In this document: positions 47,220-57,702 of the stretch, in pieces | How the letters are laid out: each line of letters opens with the position of its first letter | How positions within the stretch are numbered: the stretch's first letter is position 1 | NCBI GenBank assembly: GCA_027422505.1 | Contig: JAPQWV010000326.1 | Coordinates: forward strand, 186,001-250,000 | DNA: 64,000 nt | Reading direction: 5' to 3' | Source: Craterostigma plantagineum | Lineage: Eukaryota > Streptophyta > Magnoliopsida > Lamiales > Linderniaceae | Program-made: the position numbers and the translations under genes | Notes under the pieces: model-generated | The model's input: only the letters and a program-made list of their open reading frames with translations | The model's database searches: none | What the model was told of the DNA's origin: nothing

Positions 47220-48224
47220 TCAATTGAACTGAGCGCCAGCAAATGTTTGTCCGAACGACCATTCAGGTGGCGCCACGTTGTTGGAGACGAGGGTTCGGCC
47301 GTCGCTGGTGGTAACCTTAAAGGATAGGCTCTGACCGTTGAGGTTGGCATTGCTTTGCCAGTTCTGACCCCAATTTCTGGACATGGGTTCCCAATCTTTT
47401 GTTGCGCCCTTGATTGAGACAGCGTGGACATCTCCAGCACCGCCCACGTTGGTTATTAGTACGAGGTTGAAGTAAGAGTGTCCGTTTATTGTGAACCTTA
47501 TGCCTCCTCTTCTACGGCATGGTACCCTATTATGTACAACGACGCCGACAGTTAACAGAATAGATGCCGTTGAGTAAGACTTTAAGGAAGAAAAATGAAG
47601 AGAAGAAAGTCGTCGTCGTCGTCAGACCTTCTGTAAGAAACGGGCACAATCCCAGCTCTATACTGAGCAATGTGTTGGAAGACAGGCTGTGACAAGTCGA
47701 AGTGCTGCAGCGGAGGATTACACCAACCGCCGGCGTTGTTGGGCAAGGCGTTGTTTGGTGGACAGAAGTTAGTTGCGGTGACTGTAATAGAGCCGCCATG
47801 TACGCACCATTTGCCACCACCACTTATTGATGATGCGCATTTTATCTCAAAACATGAGCCACAGCTCAGCCCATTGTTGAAGAGGGCTGTGCTCAGCGCT
47901 GCAGTGTTTGTGCCGTAACCCTGGCTGTACAGATTTCCATATCCACAAGCACCGCCTAAAGAAAAGATTAAAAAAAAATGCAGGAAGTTGCGTTAATTGA
48001 TATAAATTAGATTCTTTTTTTTTTCCTTTGAGGAAGGATAGTTTATGCATAGATCTACTACATACATACATACCCATAGTTCCAGAGGCATCACTACCAC
48101 CGTAGAATGTTGCATGAGCATCAGTCCAACCACCATCACCACCGTAGTAGGCTCGGGCAAAGTGGGAAGACGACGTTATTGCAAGAAAAGTAGCGAAGAT
48201 TATGATTCTTCCAAGGAATGCCAT
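47220..48224 (-). CDS. Alpha-expansin
   Basis: Three exons on the minus strand, 48224-48074, 47955-47628 and 47526-47220; 261 residues, phases consistent. A signal peptide ([20 protein letters not shown], cleaved near ARA) sends it to the cell wall. The family-45-like domain starts [20 protein letters not shown] and has GACGYGNL, conserved cysteines and the HFD motif (LQHFDLS). The C-terminal carbohydrate-binding domain includes [19 protein letters not shown] and tryptophans in WGQNW and [13 protein letters not shown]. Expansins loosen walls non-enzymatically at acid pH. The donor after exon 2 is GTCTGA, as in the PBL34-like gene. The ATG at 48224 was preferred because it opens the signal peptide. 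Confidence 0.95.
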
Positions 48225-48337
48225 TGCACCACGACAACAACCCAAGCTTGCTGTGTGCGAGAATTTATATCTTTGTTATGTTTGATGCGAATAATAAGGT
48301 GGTGGGATAATGGTAGATAGTTGCTACTTGGTGTATT

Positions 48338-48345
48338 TATTTATA
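48338..48345 (-). promoter_or_regulatory. TATA box of the expansin gene
   Basis: Minus-strand TATAAATA, 114 nt upstream of the expansin ATG. Confidence 0.6.
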
Positions 48346-48894
48346 GAGAAAATCACGACCTGGCTTGTTTCTTTAAAAGTATTCTCTTTTTATTTTGGGC
48401 ACAGAAGAAATAAATAAAAGGCTGATAAAGTTACAGTTGATACTCATAACACAACTAACTGGGAACTTTTTTATGGAAGCTTAGGTAGGTTGAAGAAGGG
48501 ACCATACACAACCCTCCATAAAAGAATTAAATAACAAAAATAAACCATGGTGTTTGTCTGAAAAGATAAATTCGTGCTGCCAGAGGTTGGTTTGCGCTTT
48601 TGCTTTTTTATTTTTAAATTTTGAAATTTAAATGCAGCTTTGAAAAAAATATTTTAATGCTGGCATTTACTCTTTTTTTTTTTCTTATTTTATTTCGTTC
48701 TACTAACTAGGGTTAAAAATCAGCGTCAATCGGAGTTACATTTCTTCCTTAATAAGACAGTTATACCGAAATCCCTTCTTATTTTACATTTAATTCTCTT
48801 CCAACTAATTGTCCCTTGGCTTAATAATTTTTACCTTTTCCAGGACCATAATTTCCGCCGTCTACTTCGGCCCCACACTAGTTGTGCGTGCACC

Positions 48895-49416
48895 ATGGTT
48901 TTGAAGACCGACCAGAACGGCCGGTTCCGACAAGATTACCGGTCCGGTCTTTTTTTTTTTTAATTTAAAATAAATAAAAATATTTTGGTATTGAATAAAT
49001 TATAAAAAATAGGAATAAATTAATTAATTTGTTCTAATGATTAAGTTGTGGGTATTTTACTTAATGGGTTGTGTTCGAATGACGAATCCACTCAAACACC
49101 GTAATATTTATTTTATAATTAATTTATTAGTTCAATATTTTAGTTTTATTCAAAATTGTCCCCAAACTCATACTTGACATACGATTAATTTATAACAACC
49201 ACAAAATTTATTTTTGTTTAATTTCACCCCTTAATTTATAAAATTGTAATTTGAAAAAAGTTCAGAAAAATATGTATATTTTCTATATGATTTGATTGAT
49301 TCGTATATAAAATATATATTTATTATATTTAAGATACCAGTTTTATTCGGTTTTATACCGATTAAGCCACTAAATTTTTTTATCTAATTCGAAAATCCAG
49401 TTTCAGAACCTTGGTG
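48895..49416. mobile_element. Foldback/MITE-like element
   Basis: The left end ATGGTTTTGAAGACCGACC and the right end (reverse strand) CACCAAGGTTCTGAAACTGG are similar in inverted orientation. GTGCACC flanks both sides (48888-48894, 49417-49423) as a possible target duplication. Interior AT-rich, no ORF. Confidence 0.5.
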
Positions 49417-49549
49417 GTGCACCTCATTTCCAAAAATAAATAAATAAATTTTCTTCCTTGAATCAAACTAGGTGTGCCTTTATTTGTTAATTTAGATCAT
49501 GAGTCGGGGCTTGCATTAATTTATAGCACTGATTGGAGAGCTCTCAATC

Positions 49550-49792
49550 CTTTTCTTTTTTTTCTATCCCGAGGTATCCCCACACAACCTACTATATGCT
49601 AACCGCCACACACTCTAGAGGTGAGACTAATTCCCGGGGCCAGATTGGTACACATCCCAAATTCATCCGAAGATGATAGTCATGGGGTAAAACCTCATGG
49701 GGACTTCTCAAAGGAATTGTGAGAGGGGGACTCGATCCCATAACCTCCTAACCACAAAACCTTTGATGCCTCCCCCTCAACCATTGGGGAAT
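49550..49792 (-). mobile_element. tRNA-derived SINE, copy 1
   Basis: On the minus strand it begins with an A-box-like segment (CCAATGGTTGAGGGGGAGG), has a B-box-like GGGATCGAGTCCC about 40 nt later and ends in a 3' A-rich tail. It is flanked by an 8-bp duplication TCTCAATC (49542-49549 and 49793-49800). A second copy of the same family is at 50697-50937. Such elements are transcribed by RNA polymerase III and mobilised by LINEs. Confidence 0.8.
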
Positions 49793-49939
49793 TCTCAATC
49801 GAAATTGTTTATTGGGTCATGTATTTTAGTTAACTGATTGAGTCAACATTATATTATTCTTGGCTGATAATAGGAAATACTTTGGGTATGACATGAACCC
49901 TTCTACTTAAGGTTGCACACGTTTGATACTAATGTATGT

Positions 49940-50500
49940 CAAGGCTCTGATATCGGATTTTCGAACCGGACCTGAAATTTTAATGTTTTTAAGGTTTAGT
50001 GGTTTAACATGTATAGAACCGGAATCAAATCGGAGTTAAATCGGTATATTTAGATTTTAAAGATATATATTTTATGAACAAATCAATCAAATTAAATAGC
50101 AAATATACATGTTTTTACGAACTTTTTCGAAATTATATTTTTATAAAGTTAGTGGGCAAAATAATAAAAGTAAATTATTTTGCGGATTAAAACTTAATTG
50201 TACCATGAGATGTGAAGTATTAAATCTATCGATTGAGGGTCAAAATTAAATAGAAATAAAATACTCGGTTGATAAGTTAATTATAAAGTAAAAACTATGT
50301 GGCATATGGAAATCGAACCGGGCCATCAAGAGTATTGACACAAGAGCCTCAACGCTAGACCAACCCAACATTTCTGTGATATTTTTCTGTTTTGCGAAAC
50401 TTATTAAATATTATGTTTTTCTTTTTTTTTTTAATTAAAACACTGGACCGAGAACGGATCCGATTTTTGACCGGTCTGTTCCGATCTTCAAAACCATGCT
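49940..50500. mobile_element. Second foldback-like element related to 48895-49416
   Basis: The right end on the reverse strand reads CATGGTTTTGAAGATCGG, near-identical to the left end of the 48895 element (CATGGTTTTGAAGACCG). The left end (TATCGGATTTTCGAACCGG) is only loosely inverted to it, so boundaries are approximate. Confidence 0.35.
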
Positions 50501-50696
50501 GTATGTTTATTTATTTGCCAAATAATAAAAAAAAAAATTTGAATGACGACCGGGAGGTAAAAGCACAAGAAAACACTGCCAAACTGCACAATTGTCTGCG
50601 AATTCAAATAACATCTGAAAACATAATTTCAATGATCGACTAAGATTGAGATATGAATCATTAACTCGATCTTCTTCGGACATTTTTGTAATAATA

Positions 50697-50937
50697 TTTT
50701 TTTTGACGTTCTTGGAGTATCCCCACTCAACCAGTTATGGGCTTACGCCCACATTTCGGGGATGTGACTAGATCTCCAAGGGCTAGGTAAACACGTCCTA
50801 ATTTACCGAACACGATAGTCATAGGATAAGACCCAATTATGACAACTCAAGAAATTGTGTGAGGTGAGATTCGATTCCATGACCTATTAACGATTTCTTA
50901 AGGCATCCTCCTTGACCATTACACCAATGCGTCATTG
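50697..50937 (-). mobile_element. tRNA-derived SINE, copy 2
   Basis: Minus strand, same family and orientation as 49550-49792: A-box region GGTGTAATGGTCAAGG, B-box region GGAATCGAATCTC, a shared interior (CTATGACTATCGTGTTCGG versus CATGACTATCATCTTCGG) and a shared 3' end (GTGGGGATACTCC then A tail). Copies differ at many positions, so both are old. No clear target duplication was found. Confidence 0.75.
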
Positions 50938-52666
50938 GCGTCTAATAGTATAAACATCTCGGTCTACGCTTGCAGTACTGTACAATAAATACAACGCCCA
51001 CTTAATTGATTGAGTGAGCATTGTCCATGCAAATGAATTTTAAGATTTTCCATTTTGATGAGTCTGATACTATTATTGTGTGCCAATCGCGGGCGGTTTA
51101 AGTCGTCAAAGTTATAATTAATACGCAGGCGTTTTAGATTAAAAAGGATTTAGTAACCAATAAAGAAATATACTCCTTCCGATTTTGTTACATGTCGTTT
51201 AAGGTTTTTTTCAATTATATTAAGAAATAGAATAAAATGTCTAATGTACCCCTAATTAATTGCTTAAGCCTATTCAATATGCTTATTTTTCATTTAATTG
51301 ATTGAAACGAGTAAAAAAGGGTGAAATTGTAAATATGATAAATATTTGTATTGAAATCTGTAAAACGACATTAATTAGAAAATTAGAGAGCTAAAACGAA
51401 ATATAAATAAAATCGGATGGAGTAATTGTTATGGAAAGCATAAGCTAGTGATATTCTTTACTTAGAAAAGAAAAGGAGAATTGGTTTATCATGCAAGGAT
51501 TGAATGACTAGGTTTCCAAGAAATAAAGAATCCCGATAAACAAAACACGAATAAACACATCACGAAATTGTTCGAGTTGTCTTTTTCCACGAGAAAATTA
51601 GAAAAAGATAAACTTAAAAAACCGAGTTTTTTTTTTTTTCTATTGACATGTACTGTAGAAATCTCCTGAGCGTTGAAGTTTTGTATGCACGTATGAAAGC
51701 GATCTAAAATGGCGGAGCGGAGATAGCATAATAAATGCTTCACATGCACCAAGAAAAAATAAACAATAGATTAGATCTATGTGCTTCACATTCACGCTGT
51801 TTGGATTTGTTTTTAACGATAGTTACGTGTTCAAAATTGATTTTGCTGCTATAACTAGTTTTATTTATTGTTTTCCATTCGTTACTCCCAAGGTTCTTCT
51901 TATGAATTTAATTACCGCGGTATACTTAATTTAATTGTGAAGGGGGAAGTTTCGTTTTTCGCCTTCATAAACAGACACGTTGCCTCGCTCGCTTTCAACT
52001 GGGATACGTTTTGATGCTATCGACGAGGGAAGAAAAAGATTTATCATATAATCTTTATGGTTGAGTTGAGTTGTCTTTTATTCTTATTGATTATGCTTTG
52101 ACCTTTGCATGTGTCGGAGGGATACTTTTAATTGTGAAATGATGGGATAGAACATTGGCGTGGAATCAAATTAGTTACATTTAAAAAAACAATAATGTAG
52201 AGTTATTGGAATAATGTAGTTTTTTTTTCTTTGATTGTCCATCTTATTTTATTTTGAACCAGAGATAAATAATGCATCCAGTAGTGACTTGTGGGATTTC
52301 AATTGACGGTCAATAACGAACTCATCGTCCATCAACGGCCCAAAAAAGCGAGTTTTTCCTTCAAAAAAGAATCTGCTTTAACCCGAAGACGGTTTCTTGT
52401 CTCTTAGAATCTCTTTTATCTTCACAGAAGGCCATTCTGAGTCCAGTATTTGTTTGTGAGGTAAATTTTTTCTGCAGAGAGTAAAATTTTCATGTTACTA
52501 AATGACCAAGAGAACAATGAATCATTAGGATACATTTGACTTCAAGGATACTCTTGTTCCCGTAGTTAGAATAAGATAAATAATAAAGTTACAGTTAGAT
52601 GCGGCACCGGTTGAGATCACCTATTCCACTCTTTCTATTCCACTCCATATTTCAACGAACAAAAGT

Positions 52667-52927
52667 CGTTACACCTTCCCACATCAAGTGTTAAAACACC
52701 CGTAAACATCATTACACATATGAATTTCATTATAACAAGTGTTTAAACAAAAAAACTCATTATTACATATTTTTCTGATATGGTGTAGAAAAAATCAGTA
52801 TTATATATTAAAATAGAAAAATACGTAATAATGAGTTTTTTTTTTGTTTAAACACTTGTCGTAATAAAATTCATAAGTGTAATGATGTTTACGGGTATTT
52901 TAACACTTGATGAGGGGAGGTGTAACG
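52667..52927. mobile_element. Palindromic MITE
   Basis: Starts CGTTACACCTTCCC and, on the other strand, CGTTACACCTCCCC. The arms are highly similar for roughly 110 bp, e.g. CCCGTAAACATCATTACAC and GTGTTTAAACAAAAAAA in both. The short centre contains TGATATGGTGTAGAA. True ends may lie further out. No ORF. Confidence 0.75.
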
Positions 52928-54589
52928 ATTTTCGTGCAAAATTTAATTACACGCATTGGGTCCCATGCAAAATATGCTTTAGTAGTTGTAACATAACACT
53001 TACGTGACTGTCGTATTAAATATGCCCAAACAGTAGACGTCGAGTCATGCTGCATTATGGAGCAGTTAATTATCTACAATGTGATATACAAGTATATAAA
53101 AATATGGTTGATCAGTTGGATTAGAAAATACTTGCACCGCGATCAATGGATCCTTAATTTGCTCAGGATTTTATATCTAATTGATAGTAGTACTTGATAG
53201 AGATATAGTGGGGACTGGGGAGAGTAATAAAGTTTTACTCTACATAATATGTGAAAAGTATTATAAAATATTAACTAATGATATCCTCTTGGCAAACAAA
53301 CATTTTGAACGAGGCTTTTTCTCCGCGACAAAGACATCTTTATTTTCAATGTCTGCCACAATTTTTTGAAGTGTCTCGTTCGTTTAGAGTGAGTTAATAT
53401 GATAATTAAATCATTTGGAGAAAAAATGTTTAGTTGATCATCACGTGGATACGCTTGCCATTACCTTTTTTTTTTCTTAAAAAAATTAGCTTCATATGTT
53501 TATTAAATTTTAAGGAAAAAGAAGGAAGTTCAGGACAAGCTAATGTGCAATTCACCAAGCATTATTCTACCGATGCATGTGCACTGTGCAGTCGATAAAG
53601 GTATATATCCCATTCTAATGGTGACAGCGCAAAAGCAACGAGAAAAGAAGAGATAGTATTATGCTGGGCAAAAACATGTACACGGTAATGTGATCATTCT
53701 TATACAATATTGGTAGTTCTATTATATTCATAGAAATAAAAGCACAAATAAAAATGTATGAATTTTTCTTCATTCTTACTTCTAAAGCGAAGCAAAGGGT
53801 AAAAAAAAGCAGCTATGTCATATGCAAGAATGACGCATATGATGTGTAGATTTGCATTTACAAAAGAATATTGCTTTGATGGAATACCCAACCCACATTA
53901 TGTCTTTCTGATCTGTGACATAATAGAGTAAATAAAGAAAAAAACTCAGAGAGACCCAATTTCGAAATAACTGGATCAGGAAATAATAATGCTGAAAAAT
54001 AAATATCAGTTGACTTGCTTGTGGGCCGAATATATCCCTCAAACAAAATGTCGGTAAAAAGCATATTAAAAACAAGGGGCATTTTCATTTCAGGCCTCCA
54101 CATAACTATCATTAGGATTCAGGCTCTCGTGGCAAAAAAATTTAGTTTTGAGGAACCATTTTCTGCAAGTACCACTTCATTGCTCTTTCATACCAGTATG
54201 TTCAAATTTTGTAACACAAAAACCATAATTCGGTAACAGTTTATGATCAGATACCAGTTTATTTTCTGCAGTACCACTTCATTGCTCTGACATACTAGTA
54301 TATTGAAATTTGTAACACAAAATGATCATTCTATACCAGTTCATATATCTTTCATACCACTTTTTATACCACGCAACATGTGTCCTTTTAACCTAAAAAA
54401 TTCTCAAAGAGGGCCTGATTTCGAAATGAAACCCTTAATGAGGCCTGATTTTGAATTGACCCTAACAACAAATATTGGATTGGATGGTATTCGCCTCAGT
54501 AAAAATGTTGTGAAACAAACAATGCGTTAAAGACGGTTAATTCTGCTGACAGAAGTTGCAACAAGACTTGCCCTGTTACTACCATACCA

Positions 54590-56243
54590 TCACTTCAAAC
54601 CCGAACTCCGCAAAGTCTTTGAAGAACCACCGCCAGCTCCACTGTGATTGACCAGCGATCTCATAAAAAGCTTTGGAGAATAAGCTTCAGTTTTATTAAA
54701 TTTTCCCGCAAACTCTCTGTTCGAGTTTCCCTTTCGCTTGAGTATTCCACGATTCAAAGACAACAGCGTACCCTTAGTAGGAGTTTGCAATGCTTCTCCA
54801 GCAACACAGTCCCCCCAACTAGTCCTGGAATGTTTTCCATCCTCAGAAAATGTCTTGAGGCGGGACAATCTGCTCCTCAGCCTAGTGGATAGTGTCTGAT
54901 GATCGGCGGATGAGCCTTCTTCTTCTTCTTCTTCTTCTTCTTCTTCTTCTTCTTTTTCTTCTTCTTCTTCTTCTTCTTCTTCTTCTTCTTCTTCTTCTTC
55001 TTCAAGTTTATTACAACAGATAGGGCAAAGAGGATCGCTTTTGCGGGATTTTGGTGTTGTCTGTTCCAAGCACTCTGCGTGGAAAACATGGCGACATGAG
55101 AGTACGCTAGCAGTTGGCATATCTCCGCTCTTGATGATTCCACGACAACTCCAAGGTGACCTCTGTGAAAGAAATCTCTCGCAAATCCCACATTTGAAAG
55201 AATCTGTCTGGTTAGAGAGCTTCTTCGCTGCTCGATTGGTTCGGAGTAATGATCAAGGCTGGCTCTTCGTGGAGTACTCATGCGGTCAAACCTAGTTGAG
55301 CCTGAAGGTAATAATAGCGGGTGAATTGCTTTAGTAGGCATGAAGCAGCGGCGATTTGTCAAGTTACGATGCTGAGAGGAATTGCCACTGCTACCATCTG
55401 ATCTGGATGATGTGGATCCTCTGCTGCCCCGGGCCACTGAAGTTCCCTGTTATGTTTTTCGAGTGAAAAGTCGTATTTGGTGAAGCGGAACATTCATGAT
55501 ATACAATTGAGACCGAAAGACGAAAAGAAGATATATGTACCTCCATGGTCGGTGAGAAGGAAAATGGCCTCATAACCACATCTGTCGAAAGGGCAAGCAC
55601 CGTTAGTACATGGCATGCATTGCAAACTGCATTTGCTATAAGCAACTACATTTCCCGTGTATGTCAAAACTTGATGCATATCAGAGCATTATGGAAACGA
55701 ATAATGATGATAAAAGATAATGCTGGAGTAAACTATTGTCAATTATAGTACATAGAGTACTCAGAAAACATAATGAAAATAGAAATTTGAATACAGTAGT
55801 AAAGCGCAAAATTACAGATATTCATCAAAACCTACGGAAATTATAATCAAATTTCTATTATTACCTCTCCTCTATGTATCATAGTCAGCTGTGTTAATTT
55901 CTTGTATAGCAGGAGGAGTTCATTGCTTCCCAGAAGATATATCAGATGGACTGCTAAAATACTGACCAATGCCATCAGACACCATAAAATGATGGGTGGA
56001 CAGTGCTCTCTGCCAACTTCTACTTTCTCTGGTATTGAAAGATGCTGATGACCCAAATAATTCATCCCCATCATGCGAATCAAACGACATTGTTTCAGAT
56101 TGAAACCGAAAATTCAATCTTGATGGTGGAGGAGAAAAGCTCGTGTTGGTCGTCCAATAGGGTTCATGTGGCCCCATGGACCAGTCCCCCCTTGTTGCAT
56201 TAGACCCATGTGGCCTAGAGGCCACACAACAAAGGGACCCCAT
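54590..56243 (-). pseudogene. RING-finger E3 ligase-like gene with disrupted frame
   Basis: Homology-guided minus-strand exons: 56243-55865 (MGSLCCVASRPHG...), 55581-55541 (DVVMRPFSFSPTME) and 55446-54590 (GTSVARGSRGSTSS..., RING, tail). Junctions are GT-AG and in phase. Exon 1 has TGA at 55922-55920, where relatives have Trp before TPPAIQEI, and TAG at 55874-55872 just before RRD. In exon 3 the upstream frame (SEPIEQRRSSLTRQ) and the RING frame (TDSFKCGICERFLSQRSPW, VLSCRHVFHAECLEQTTP, DPLCPIC) are offset, equivalent to one missing base near 55210-55225. The tail after a poly-Glu run is still conserved (LKTFSEDGKHSRTSWGDCV). Alternative splicing could bypass all three lesions (see findings), so loss of function is likely but not certain. 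Confidence 0.7.
54918..55003. repeat. (TTC)n trinucleotide repeat coding poly-Glu
   Basis: About 29 TTC/GAA units with one TTT interruption, directly after the RING domain. On the minus strand it encodes a run of glutamates with one lysine. It is probably length-polymorphic. Confidence 0.9.
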
Positions 56244-56318
56244 TTTAAATCTTTTTCACAAATCAGACTTCAAATCTTTTCCCAGCGTTGCAACAAGAGA
56301 TACCAATCACCTTAGCTT

Positions 56319-57033
56319 CTGAAAATGAGAAGTATTCGGATGAGCAAAAGGGTAATGCATTGTTCACAAACTCATACCGATTATGGCAGCCAAAAAACAA
56401 CCAAACAAAGCGCCAAAAAAGATGGTTTCAGATGATCAAAAGCTAGTGTGCCTTGAAAGATTCTTCTTTGATCAAACGGTTGCCGTGCAGAGACCTAACA
56501 AGACTGAAAAAACTAAATTCAGTCAAGAAAATGTAACAGAAACTAACAATTAAAAGCATAAAAGGTGTCTAATTGATCAACAAATCGAAAGGGAAAGCTC
56601 TAAAAACGAAGGAAAACTGGACAATTCTACTTATAAATGCAAGTTCAATGCTCAACTTCGCTCTTTAAAAAATTTAAGAACCCTACGTACCCCCTAAAGC
56701 ATTACCAACAAACAGTTTTGAAAGCACAAAAACTTGCTCAAGCAAGCTCAGTAGATGCACAAACACAGTTAACTCTTTTAAAAATTGTCAACCCAATAAA
56801 TGATCTCAAGCCGCATATTAAAGCATTTATCTTTCAACAATTTCAGAAACCAAATACCACAGTCGTAGACAGAGGAAAAATTCCAAACTTCATCTGCAAG
56901 TTTTCATGTCAACAATTAGCTATACAAAAAGCGTCGACAAACAAATGCAAAATGATACTACCCAGAAAAACCGGCTTAAAGAATCTTGTCCTAACCACTA
57001 GAAATACGCCGGGTAAATAGAAATACAACTTAC
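56319..57033 (-). other. Probable 5' UTR intron of the RING gene
   Basis: A leader-like minus-strand segment (57034 to about 57145, with CTTAGGGTTCTCTCTCC) ends at GCGG|GTAAGTTG. The acceptor CATTTTCAG at 56319 lies 76 nt before the ATG. A 127-codon + strand ORF at 56637-57020 lies inside this intron and shows no known motif. Confidence 0.5.
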
Positions 57034-57145
57034 CCGCGAATTTTCAAATTTCAGACAAGATAGGTAATTGAGCTTGGGAATCGAGTATTAAAGATAGAGA
57101 TGGAGGAACTCTCGGAGAGAGAACCCTAAGCTGCCGGGGGGAAGA

Positions 57146-57592
57146 AAACCGCGACTTCTTTAGTGATGTTGTTTGCATTTCTGCCCTTTGTCCTAGTTAA
57201 TTTTATTTCTTAACATCCTCCTGTTTGTTACGTATATACGTCCTAAACAATTATATTTCGGAAAGACTAGAGAATAAATTTCCATTGTTTGTAATATAGG
57301 AAATAGGATAGGAGGTAATGCCGTAATGTATTAGGTATATTAAGCCACATTGCGTTTGTGTGTGTATATATATATATATATATTTATATTCCTCTTGTAT
57401 GTAGGTTCGTAATCAGAATAATAATCAAGATACCTAACGACGAATAAAGAAACAAAAAGGTACAAGAAAAGGAAGAAATAACATTCTTCTATAAGGGGGT
57501 AAATAATTAGTCGTGGTCCAATCATTTATCCTCGGTTAGACGTATGCTTTCATAATAATTTGTAGAATATATCATCATAACTACACACACAC

Positions 57593-57655
<63 letters not shown>

Positions 57656-57702
57656 GAGAGGCTGGGCGATGGTCTTCTGGGGCCGTTTATTATGAAATAA
57701 GA
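57146..57702. other. Spacer between the RING gene promoter and the P450 3' end
   Basis: About 550 bp with TA and GA microsatellites; it must contain the RING gene promoter and the P450 3' UTR. No gene seen. Confidence 0.5.
57594..57660. repeat. (AG)n microsatellite
   Basis: About 32 AG units with one GGG interruption in the probable 3' UTR of the P450 gene. Confidence 0.9.

Larger units (their letters stand above)
48395..54589. other. Gene-free, transposon-rich intergenic region
   Basis: About 6.2 kb between the expansin promoter and the RING gene 3' end. It contains two related foldback-like elements (48895-49416, about 49940-50500), two SINEs (49550-49792, 50697-50937) and a palindromic MITE (52667-52927). 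None of the small ORFs shows a domain. Confidence 0.55.

Noticed and set aside
56637..57020. 127-codon + strand ORF
   Set aside because: It lies inside the probable leader intron of the RING gene, has no motif I recognise and no conserved neighbours.
57580..57670. Ser/Leu repeat extension of a minus-strand ORF
   Set aside because: Translation of the (AG)n microsatellite in the P450 3' region; a different frame from the P450.
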